Positions 1-5,542 of a stretch of DNA of 6,444 bases are shown one piece after another; position 1 is the first letter of the stretch, and the number at the start of each line of letters is the position of its first letter. The position numbers were made by a program, and so were the translations under genes. Source of the DNA: Solirubrobacteraceae bacterium (GTDB taxonomy: Bacteria; Actinomycetota; Thermoleophilia; Solirubrobacterales; Solirubrobacteraceae). The stretch covers positions 1-6,444 of the forward strand of contig JANJUA010000350.1 in the NCBI GenBank assembly GCA_024710825.1. The letters run 5' to 3'. The notes beneath the pieces were generated by a model. It worked only from the letters and a program-made list of their open reading frames with translations, was not told the DNA's origin and searched no databases.

Positions 1-25
1 CCGACTTGACAAACCCTCGCCCATA

Positions 26-238
26 TCAGACGGCCGACGAGACGCGGCGCGGCGGGGCCGGGAGGACGGCGAGCAGCTCCGTGGGGAGCCGCCGCGAGGC
101 GTGCCAGTACTCGGCGCCCACCGCGGTCCCCTGCGCGTCCACGTCCAGCAGGCCCCAGTCGTGCTCGACGGAGTGGTCGACCTCACGCTCCGCCAACGTC
201 ACGTACACGATGTCCGAATCCCGGTCGTAGTACGTCAT
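26..238 (-). CDS. Small DUF2283-family protein
   Basis: This encodes a 70-residue protein with no known biochemical role. It opens MTYYDRDSDIVYVTLAE and continues through an acidic stretch (DWGLLDVDAQG) to AVGAEYWHASRRLP. That is the DUF2283 pattern as I know it: a short beta-rich domain of about 50 residues with a Y-D-x-x-x-D-x-x-Y-V/I start, a D/E-rich middle and a G-x-E-x-x-x-A-S-R end. An in-frame GTG at 245-247 would add three residues. I prefer the ATG at 236-238, because it matches the family start and because the GTG directly abuts a TACACT -10-like element (248-253). Family members are sometimes found beside DUF4258 proteins in toxin-antitoxin-like pairs. Any partner downstream would lie left of the window, and none is visible here. 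The gene is divergent from purS. Family call fairly sure; function unknown. Confidence 0.72.
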   Translation of the reverse strand: MTYYDRDSDIVYVTLAEREVDHSVEHDWGLLDVDAQGTAVGAEYWHASRRLPTELLAVLPAPPRRVSSAV

Positions 239-247
239 CTGACGCAC

Positions 248-253
248 AGTGTA
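248..253 (-). promoter_or_regulatory. Predicted -10 element for the DUF2283 gene
   Basis: Read on the minus strand, these bases are TACACT, which fits the TAnnnT -10 consensus of actinobacterial housekeeping sigma factors. Nine bases separate it from the ATG at 238, so the transcript would be leaderless or have a leader of only a few bases. I see no convincing -35 hexamer. The prediction rests on one hexamer plus its position. Confidence 0.4.
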
Positions 254-269
254 CGCCCGGGAGGTCTTG

Positions 270-275
270 TAGCTT
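270..275 (+). promoter_or_regulatory. Predicted -10 element for the purSQL operon
   Basis: TAGCTT fits TAnnnT and ends 7 bases before the GTG at 283, the spacing expected when transcription begins at the start codon. The purF gene has the same arrangement (TAGGCT, 6 bases, GTG). A -35 hexamer at the usual distance is not recognisable. The competing reading is that GGGAGG at 259-264 is a Shine-Dalgarno for a TTG start at 274, which would make this hexamer part of the coding sequence. Confidence 0.5.
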
Positions 276-282
276 GGATGTC

Positions 283-558
283 GTGAGCACTCGCGTCCGC
301 GTCCTGATCCGCCCCAAGGAGGGCATCCTCGACCCGCAGGGCAAGGCGGTCGAGCGCGTCCTGCCGGCGCTCGGCTTCCAGGGCGTCGCCAACGTCCACG
401 TCGGCCGGCTCGTGGAGCTCGACGTCAACGACGTCTCCCAGGTCGGGCCGATGTGCGAGAAGCTGCTCGCCAACACGCTGATAGAGGAGTACTCGATACT
501 GACGCCGGAGGCCGAAGAGACGTCTCCGGACGTGGGGCCGGATGCCCCACGGGGGTGA
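283..558 (+). CDS. purS: Phosphoribosylformylglycinamidine synthase, PurS subunit
   Basis: PurS is the small structural subunit of the three-part FGAR amidotransferase. It bridges PurQ and PurL and is thought to help pass ammonia between them. The 91-residue product has the family pattern: a first beta strand (TRVRVLIRPKEG), the signature ILDPQGKAVERVLPALGF at about residues 14-31, and the second half VANVHVGRLVELDV...LLANTLIEEYSI. PurS proteins are usually about 80-85 residues; here a short acidic, proline-containing tail (PEAEETSPDVGPDAPRG) extends the C-terminus. I chose the GTG at 283 because it leaves only three residues before the first strand and sits 7 bases after a -10-like hexamer. 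A TTG at 274, 9 bases after GGGAGG, is a real alternative and would add three residues. It is the first gene of the purSQL operon; its TGA overlaps the purQ ribosome binding site. Confidence 0.95.
   Translation: MSTRVRVLIRPKEGILDPQGKAVERVLPALGFQGVANVHVGRLVELDVNDVSQVGPMCEKLLANTLIEEYSILTPEAEETSPDVGPDAPRG
551..558 (+). promoter_or_regulatory. Ribosome binding site of purQ, overlapping the purS stop
   Basis: GGGGGTGA resembles the anti-16S sequence GGAGGTGA and ends 7 bases before the GTG at 566. Its last three bases are the purS stop codon, so a ribosome finishing purS arrives on the purQ Shine-Dalgarno. This supports GTG 566 as the purQ start over the upstream in-frame ATG at 542, which lies inside purS and upstream of this site. 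Confidence 0.75.
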
Positions 559-565
559 CCGCTCC

Positions 566-1216
566 GTGAAGTTCGGCGTCCTGCAGTTCCCCGGCTCCTG
601 CGACGAGCGCGACGCGCTGCTCGCCTGTGCGAAGGTCGCCGACGCCGAGCTGCTCTGGCACGGCGACCGCGACCTCAAGGGGGCCGACGCGATCGTCGTG
701 CCCGGCGGCTTCTCCTACGGCGACTACCTCCGCGCCGGCGCCATCGCCCGCTTCTCGCCCGTGATGGAGTCCGTCATCGAGTTCGCGCACGACGGCGGCC
801 TCGTCCTCGGCATCTGCAACGGCTTCCAGGTCCTGTGTGAGGCCGGCCTGCTGCCCGGCGCGCTGCTGCCGAACGTCGAGCGCCGCTTCGTCTGCCGCCA
901 GGTCGATCTCGAGGTCGTCGACGCCGAGACCGCCTTCACGAACCGCTGCGCCCCCGGCGAGCTGCTCTCGATCCCCGCCAAGCACCAGACCGGCCGCTTC
1001 TACGCGCCCGACCTGGATCCGGACCTCGTCGTCCTGCGCTACGCCACCGGCCACTGCTTCAACGGCTCGCAGGACGAGATCGCCGGTGTCCGCAACGCGG
1101 CCGGCAACGTCTTCGGCCTCATGCCCCACCCGGAGCACGCGGTCGACCCCCTGACCGGCTCCGTCGACGGCCTCTCGATCTTCTCCTCGATGGCCCACGC
1201 CGGTGTCGCGGTCTGA
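566..1216 (+). CDS. purQ: Phosphoribosylformylglycinamidine synthase, PurQ glutaminase subunit
   Basis: PurQ is a cytoplasmic class I (triad) glutamine amidotransferase. It hydrolyses glutamine and supplies ammonia to PurL for converting FGAR to FGAM. The 216-residue product begins [18 protein letters not shown], carries the glycine-rich [15 protein letters not shown] at about 45-59, and has the nucleophile elbow [10 protein letters not shown] with Cys84. His188 and Glu190 in MPHPEH complete the triad. Length is normal for the family (roughly 210-230). An upstream in-frame ATG at 542 would add MPHGGDRS, which family members lack. The segment usually written HGEG in Bacillus-type proteins reads [10 protein letters not shown] here (about 139-148), a possible lineage variant. 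The gene follows purS by 7 bases and overlaps purL by 14. Confidence 0.97.
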   Translation: MKFGVLQFPGSCDERDALLACAKVADAELLWHGDRDLKGADAIVVPGGFSYGDYLRAGAIARFSPVMESVIEFAHDGGLVLGICNGFQVLCEAGLLPGALLPNVERRFVCRQVDLEVVDAETAFTNRCAPGELLSIPAKHQTGRFYAPDLDPDLVVLRYATGHCFNGSQDEIAGVRNAAGNVFGLMPHPEHAVDPLTGSVDGLSIFSSMAHAGVAV

Positions 1217-3356
1217 GGCGGTCGCCCTCGGACTGACCGAGGGCGAGTACGACGGCATCGTCGACCGGATCGGGCGCGAGCCCAACCAGGTCGAGCTGGC
1301 GATGTTCTCGCTCATGTGGAGCGAGCACTGCGCCTACAAGCACTCCAAGAAGCTGCTGCGCACGCTGCCGGTGGAGGGCCCGCGGCTCGTCCTCGGGCCG
1401 GGGGAGAACGCAGGCGCGGTCGACGTCGGCGACGGCTGGGCGGTCGCGTTCAAGGTCGAGTCGCACAACCACCCGAGCGCGGTCGAGCCGTTCCAGGGCG
1501 CGGCGACCGGCGTCGGCGGCATCCTGCGCGACGTCTTCGCCATCGGCGCCCGCCCGATCGCCGTGCTCGACTCCCTGCGCTTCGGCGAGCCGACCTCCGA
1601 GCGCTCGCGCTACCTGCTCGACCACGCGGTCGCGGGGATCGGCCACTACGGCAACTCGGTCGGCGTCGCGAACGTCGGCGGCGAGGTCTACTTCGAGGCC
1701 CCGTACGAGCAGAACTGCCTGGTCAACGCGATGTGCGTCGGGCTCGTCGAGCGCGAGCGGCTGATCCGCAGCGCCGCGGCGGGGGTCGGCAACAAGCTCG
1801 TCCTCTTCGGCGCCTCCACCGGTCGCGACGGGATCGGCGGCGCCTCCGTGCTCGCCTCCGCCGAGCTCGGCGACGCGGACGCCGACAAGCGCCCCACCGT
1901 CCAGATCGGCGACCCGTTCGAGGAGAAGAAGCTGCTCGAGTGCTCGCTGGAGCTGCTCGACCGCGGCCTGCTCGTCGCGCTGCAGGACCTCGGCGCGGCC
2001 GGCCTGACGTCCTCGTCGAGCGAGATGGCCTCCAAGGGCGAGGTGGGGCTGCGCATCGACGTCCGCCAGGTCCCGCTGCGCGAGGCGGACATGGAGCCGT
2101 TCGAGATCATGGTCTCCGAGTCGCAGGAGCGCATGCTGTGCGTCTGCGAGCCGGGGCGGGTCGACGCGGTGTTGGAGGTGTGCGCGCGTTGGGAGGTCGG
2201 CGGGACGGTCATCGGCGAGATCACCGACACGCGCCGCATGGAGATCTTCGACGGCGACGAGCGCGTGGGCGACATCCCGGTCGAGGCGCTGGTCGACGAC
2301 TGCCCGCTCTACGACCTCGAGCCGGCCGCCCCCGCCGCGCCGCTCTACGACGCGCCCGCCCGCACGCTGGAGGCGACCGCGGCGCGCGACGTGCTGCTCG
2401 GCCTGCTGGCCAGCCCGAACGTCGCCTCGCGGCGGCCGCTGTTCGAGCAGTACGACTCGGTGGTCGGCTCGCGCACGGTGCGCCGCCCCGAGCAGGCCGA
2501 CGCCGCCGTCCTGGCCATGCCCAATGGGGGCGCGATCGGCATCTCGATCGACGGCAACGGCCGCCGCGTCGCCTGCGACCCCTACCGCGGCGCGGTCGAG
2601 GCGGTGCTCGAGTGCGCCGCGAACCTCGCCTGCGCGGGCGCCGAGCCGCTCGGCCTGACGAACTGCCTGAACTTCGGCAACCCGGAGAAGCCGCACATCG
2701 CCTGGCAGCTCACGGAGGCGGTCCGCGGCCTCGGCGACGCCTGCCGCGCGCTGGACTTGCCGGTCGTCGGCGGCAACGTCTCGCTCTACAACGAAGGCGG
2801 CGAGGGGCCGATCTACCCGACCCCGGTGGTCGGCATGGTCGGCGAGCTGCCCGACCCGCTGCACGCCGGCCGCACGGGCTTCGCCCGCGAGGGCGACGCG
2901 ATCGCGATCGCCGGGCCGTTCGCGCCCGCGCTGCCCGGCTCGGAGCTGGCGAAGCTGCGCGGCGAGCCGCTGCCGGATGGGCTGCCCGAGACCGACGTCG
3001 CGGCGGTCCGCGCCGCCCAGGCGGCGATCCGCGACGCCGTCCGCGGCGGGCGGCTGTCCAGCGCCCACGACGTCGCGGAGGGCGGCCTGCTCACCGCGGT
3101 CGCCGAGTCCTGCCTGGCCGGCGGGCTGGGCGCGGAGCTGGAGCTGGACGTCGCCGACGAGGAGCGCGTCTTCGGCGAGGGGCCGGGCGGGTTCGTCGTC
3201 TCGGCGCCCGAGGCCGCCTTGCGCGAGCTCGCCGAGCGGATCCCGGTGACGATCATCGGCACGGTCCGCGGCGAGAGCATCCGCGGGCCGGGCCTCCACG
3301 CGAGCCTGGACGAGCTGCGCGCCGCCCATGGCGCCCTCGCGGCGCTCTTCGACTGA
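1203..3356 (+). CDS. purL: Phosphoribosylformylglycinamidine synthase, PurL synthetase subunit (small form)
   Basis: PurL uses ATP and ammonia from PurQ to convert FGAR to FGAM, step 4 of purine synthesis. At 717 residues this is the small PurL that needs separate PurS and PurQ, not the ~1300-residue fused form. Visible motifs are [11 protein letters not shown], with His42 at the position of the B. subtilis active-site His54, and [23 protein letters not shown] (from about 84), with metal ligand Glu86 and general base His88. The Glu-to-His spacing matches the B. subtilis enzyme as I recall it. In the second AIRS-like half there are [35 protein letters not shown] (523-531) and [10 protein letters not shown] (620-629). 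The GTG start lies inside the purQ 3' end (14-nt overlap, different frame) with no clear Shine-Dalgarno, so translation is probably coupled to purQ. Nothing looks broken or missing. Confidence 0.98.
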   Translation: MSRSEAVALGLTEGEYDGIVDRIGREPNQVELAMFSLMWSEHCAYKHSKKLLRTLPVEGPRLVLGPGENAGAVDVGDGWAVAFKVESHNHPSAVEPFQGAATGVGGILRDVFAIGARPIAVLDSLRFGEPTSERSRYLLDHAVAGIGHYGNSVGVANVGGEVYFEAPYEQNCLVNAMCVGLVERERLIRSAAAGVGNKLVLFGASTGRDGIGGASVLASAELGDADADKRPTVQIGDPFEEKKLLECSLELLDRGLLVALQDLGAAGLTSSSSEMASKGEVGLRIDVRQVPLREADMEPFEIMVSESQERMLCVCEPGRVDAVLEVCARWEVGGTVIGEITDTRRMEIFDGDERVGDIPVEALVDDCPLYDLEPAAPAAPLYDAPARTLEATAARDVLLGLLASPNVASRRPLFEQYDSVVGSRTVRRPEQADAAVLAMPNGGAIGISIDGNGRRVACDPYRGAVEAVLECAANLACAGAEPLGLTNCLNFGNPEKPHIAWQLTEAVRGLGDACRALDLPVVGGNVSLYNEGGEGPIYPTPVVGMVGELPDPLHAGRTGFAREGDAIAIAGPFAPALPGSELAKLRGEPLPDGLPETDVAAVRAAQAAIRDAVRGGRLSSAHDVAEGGLLTAVAESCLAGGLGAELELDVADEERVFGEGPGGFVVSAPEAALRELAERIPVTIIGTVRGESIRGPGLHASLDELRAAHGALAALFD

Positions 3357-3358
3357 GC

Positions 3359-3400
3359 GCGGCGCGCCTGCCCGGCCGTGCCCGGCTCAGGGCGCGTCGC
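3359..3400. terminator. Large hairpin, candidate bidirectional terminator
   Basis: The outer stem pairs 3359-3370 with 3388-3400: 12 pairs including one G-T, with a single bulged G at 3391. After a small internal loop, CCGG at 3372-3375 pairs with CCGG at 3382-3385 around a 6-base loop. The hairpin sits between the convergent purL and membrane-protein genes and covers the stop codon of the latter (3387-3389). There is no U-run on either side, so it would be an actinobacterial-style U-less terminator; an mRNA-end stabiliser is the alternative. The pairing is seen directly; the function is inferred. Confidence 0.55.
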
Positions 3401-4058
3401 TCGACGCGTCCTCCGCGCGGATCAGCAGCTCCACGCCGTCGGCGGGCCGCACGATCGCGGTGGCGCCGGCGGCGCGCGCGGCGGCGTCCGGCGGCTCGAC
3501 CGAGCCGACCACCCCCGCCCGATCGCCCGGCGCCAGCACCCCCTCGTAGATCCGCAGCCGGCACGTCGACGGCGACCCGTTGCTGTAGCCGCCGGCACGC
3601 AGCAGCGCGTCCGCCCACGGCGCCTGGTCGAGAGTGGTCCGCGGCGCCTCGAAGTCGCGCGAGAGCGCGACCCGCCCTTCCTGCGCGCGGACGAGCGCGA
3701 CCCCGGTGCCGTCGTCGAGCAGGAAGTCGACCGCCTGCTGGGCGCCCCGCGTGCTGTTGCCCGGGCTGCCGCCGTCCGACGCGACGATCCGCAGATCCCG
3801 CGCGAGGTACGAACGGCCGCTGGCCTCGCTCTGCGGCGGGTCGCCGAGCGCCCGGGCCACGCCGGACAGCCGGCGCACGCCCGGCCCCTCCTGGAGGGTG
3901 GAGACGGGCAGCGCTCGGAAGCCCCGCCGCACGGCGCCGGGACCGCCGACGACGGACTGGTAGGCGACGTAGGCCGCGGCGAGCCCGGCCAGGACGATCA
4001 CGACGACGAGCACGATCTGCATGTTCTGGAGTCTGCCGCCGACGTCCGCTCTTCGCAT
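3387..4058 (-). CDS. Membrane-anchored protein with BAM/GIDE-like domain (MULAN-related, no RING)
   Basis: This encodes a 223-residue protein with one N-terminal membrane segment (about residues 14-33, QIVLVVVIVLAGLAAAYVAY), preceded by an Arg-containing N-terminus and followed by a soluble domain. The domain begins with VSTLQEGPGVRRLSGVARAL (52-71) and has SGRSYLARDLRIV (80-92), VDFLLDDGTGVALV (110-123) and YEGVLAPGDRAGVVGSV (171-187). A 'pay-for-access' start, an F-x-L-x-DGTG centre and an E-x-x-L-x-x-G-D-x-x-x-V-x-G end are what I associate with the BAM/GIDE domain of the mitochondrial ligase MULAN and its bacterial relatives. No RING finger follows. The bacterial function is unknown. The ATG at 4058 gives the longest form; Met13 (4020-4022), right at the membrane segment, is a possible start, and neither has a strong Shine-Dalgarno. 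It sits opposite to and between purL and purF. The gene is confident; the domain name is moderate. Confidence 0.68.
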   Translation of the reverse strand: MRRADVGGRLQNMQIVLVVVIVLAGLAAAYVAYQSVVGGPGAVRRGFRALPVSTLQEGPGVRRLSGVARALGDPPQSEASGRSYLARDLRIVASDGGSPGNSTRGAQQAVDFLLDDGTGVALVRAQEGRVALSRDFEAPRTTLDQAPWADALLRAGGYSNGSPSTCRLRIYEGVLAPGDRAGVVGSVEPPDAAARAAGATAIVRPADGVELLIRAEDASSDAP

Positions 4059-4074
4059 CGTGGAGCCACCACGA
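4058..4074. repeat. Short inverted repeat in the divergent gap upstream of purF
   Basis: TCGTGG (4058-4063) and CCACGA (4069-4074) form a perfect 6-bp dyad around 5 bases. It touches the ATG of the minus-strand membrane protein gene and lies about 25 bases upstream of the purF -10-like element. This could be an operator, but a dyad this short can arise by chance in GC-rich DNA. Confidence 0.3.
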
Positions 4075-4098
4075 ACCAGCCTCGACCTCCGGGCTCGC

Positions 4099-4104
4099 TA
4101 GGCT
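4099..4104 (+). promoter_or_regulatory. Predicted -10 element of a leaderless purF promoter
   Basis: TAGGCT fits TAnnnT and is followed by exactly six pyrimidines (CTTCTC) before the purF GTG. There is no purine-rich Shine-Dalgarno between it and the start, and its TAG is also an in-frame stop four codons upstream, which fixes the start codon. The spacing places the transcription start on the GTG. I do not recognise a -35 element. Confidence 0.62.
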
Positions 4105-4110
4105 CTTCTC

Positions 4111-5535
4111 GTGACCCTGGACGAGCGCGACGGCCCGCGCGACGAGTGCGGCGTCTTCGGCATCTACGCGCCTGAGCGGGACGTCTCCCGCCTCGCCTAC
4201 TTCTCCCTCTACGCCCTGCAGCACCGCGGGCAGGAGTCGGCCGGCATCGCCGCCGTCGATCTCGGCGGCCACATAATGACCCAGCGCGATCTGGGCCTCG
4301 TCTCGCAGGTCTTCGACGAGCAGTCGCTGCGCGCGCTGGCCGGCGACCTCGCCGTCGGCCACGTCCGCTACTCGACGACCGGCTCGAACGCGTGGGAGAA
4401 CTCGCAGCCGGTGTGGCGCAGCGACCGCCACGAGATCGCGCTCGCGCACAACGGCAACCTCACGAACGCCGTGGAGCTGCACGCCGAGCTGCGCGGTCGC
4501 GGCGTCGCGTTCTCCTCGACCTCGGACTCGGAGATCATCGCGGCGCTCATCGCGACGCACGCGGCCGATCGCGTCGAGGACGCGATCGCCGACGTCATCC
4601 CGCGCCTGCGCGGCGCCTTCTCCACTGTCGTGCTGACGAAGGAGAAGGTCATCGCCTTCCGCGACCCGTCGGGCCTGCGCCCGCTGGTGCTCGGCCAGCT
4701 CGACGACCGCTACTGCGTGGCGAGCGAGTCGTGCGGGTTCGACATCATCAACGCGAAGCTGCTGCGCGACGTGCTCCCGGGCGAGATGGTCTGCCTGGGC
4801 GAGCGCGGCATCGAGACGCGCCGGGTCGTCGTCGGCTCCCGTGAGGCGTTCTGCGTCTTCGAGCACATCTACTTCGCCCGCCCCGACTCGCGCATGGGCG
4901 GCCAGGTGCTTCAGGTCTCGCGCGGCAAGATGGGCGAGAACCTGTGGCGCGAGGCGCCCGTCGAGGCGGACCTCGTCATCGCGGTCCCCGACTCGGGCAA
5001 CGCCGCCGCCCGCGGCCTGGCGCGCGCGAGCGGGCTGCCGCAGGACGACGGGTTCGTCAAGAACCGCTACGTCGCGCGCACGTTCATCCAGCCCGGCCAG
5101 GAGCTGCGCAAGCACGGCCTGCGGCTGAAGTTCAACCCGCTGCCGGAGGTCGTGGCGGGCAAGCGCCTCGTCGTGGTCGACGACTCGATCGTCCGCGGCA
5201 ACACGACGCGCCAGATCGTCGAGATGCTCCGCGTCGCGGGCGCCGCCGAGGTCCACATGCGGATCTCCGCCCCGCCGATCAAGCACCCGTGCTACTACGG
5301 CATCGACATGTCGACGCGCGAGGAGATGATCGCCCACGGCCGCACGGTCGAGGAGGTCGCCAAGGAGCTGGGCTGCGACTCCCTGCACTACCTGTCGATC
5401 GAGGGCGTCTACGACGCGATCGGCGGCTCCGCCGAGACGCACTGCGACGCCTGCTTCACGGGCCACTACCCGTTGGCGGACGGCGACTCCGCCAACGGCA
5501 AGTTCGCGCTCGAGCTGCCGCTCGCGCGCGCGTAG
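4111..5535 (+). CDS. purF: Amidophosphoribosyltransferase (glutamine PRPP amidotransferase)
   Basis: PurF makes 5-phosphoribosylamine from PRPP and glutamine, the committing and normally feedback-inhibited step of purine synthesis. The 474-residue product has an N-terminal Ntn glutaminase domain: a 12-residue propeptide ends in RDE, followed by the catalytic Cys13 in CGVFGIYAP, then YALQHRGQESAGIA, VGHVRYSTTG and LAHNGNLTN. The C-terminal phosphoribosyltransferase domain has the PRPP loop VVVDDSIVRGNTT (about 354-366). Four cysteines match the Fe4S4 ligands of the B. subtilis type: Cys248 (FCVFEHIYF), Cys394 (HPCYYGID) and Cys445/Cys448 (HCDACFTGHYP). After removal of 12 residues the first two become 236 and 382, the B. 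subtilis numbers as I recall them. The start is fixed by an in-frame stop at 4099-4101. recQ follows after 7 bases. Confidence 0.98.
   Translation: MTLDERDGPRDECGVFGIYAPERDVSRLAYFSLYALQHRGQESAGIAAVDLGGHIMTQRDLGLVSQVFDEQSLRALAGDLAVGHVRYSTTGSNAWENSQPVWRSDRHEIALAHNGNLTNAVELHAELRGRGVAFSSTSDSEIIAALIATHAADRVEDAIADVIPRLRGAFSTVVLTKEKVIAFRDPSGLRPLVLGQLDDRYCVASESCGFDIINAKLLRDVLPGEMVCLGERGIETRRVVVGSREAFCVFEHIYFARPDSRMGGQVLQVSRGKMGENLWREAPVEADLVIAVPDSGNAAARGLARASGLPQDDGFVKNRYVARTFIQPGQELRKHGLRLKFNPLPEVVAGKRLVVVDDSIVRGNTTRQIVEMLRVAGAAEVHMRISAPPIKHPCYYGIDMSTREEMIAHGRTVEEVAKELGCDSLHYLSIEGVYDAIGGSAETHCDACFTGHYPLADGDSANGKFALELPLARA
5470..5498. repeat. Perfect 11-bp inverted repeat inside the purF 3' end
   Basis: CCGTTGGCGGA (5470-5480) and TCCGCCAACGG (5488-5498) are exact reverse complements around a 7-base loop (CGGCGAC). 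It lies downstream of the last Fe-S cysteine codons, in a part encoding the poorly conserved tail PLADGDSANG, 34 bases before the purF stop and 44 before recQ. There is no following U-run. It may act as an RNA hairpin between purF and recQ, or may be chance in GC-rich coding DNA. Confidence 0.5.
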
Positions 5536-5542
5536 CGCTCGG

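Noticed and set aside
6..11. TTGACA, a perfect -35-like hexamer near the left edge
   Set aside because: No TAnnnT or TATAAT-like element lies 16-18 bp downstream, and the sequence to its right is the 3' end of a minus-strand gene. Bases 1-25 otherwise show nothing I can name.
188..198. CTCCGCCAACG, an 11-base match to one arm of the inverted repeat at 5487-5497
   Set aside because: It is a single short match within an unrelated gene with no dyad partner beside it. It is best explained by base composition and codon use.
421..435. Repeated palindrome GACGTC-AAC-GACGTC in purS
   Set aside because: It simply encodes Asp-Val-Asn-Asp-Val with preferred codons in a conserved part of PurS.
517..533. 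Palindrome GAGACGTCTC and a 5-bp hairpin near the purS 3' end
   Set aside because: The stem is short and leaves the purQ Shine-Dalgarno (551-558) exposed, so there is no clear mechanism. Chance is likely at this base composition.
542..565. Upstream ATG start for purQ
   Set aside because: It precedes the Shine-Dalgarno, lies within purS and adds residues that PurQ proteins lack.
1316..4114. A 932-codon plus-strand frame across purL and the membrane protein gene
   Set aside because: It is an Arg/Ala/Pro-rich out-of-frame reading of purL that continues through the convergent gene. It has no motifs.
1119..5466. Very long minus-strand open frames (about 736 and 737 codons) opposite purL and purF
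   Set aside because: They lie antisense to strongly recognised genes, are full of Arg, Ala, Asp and Val low-complexity runs, and match no family. They are the usual by-product of GC-rich third positions.
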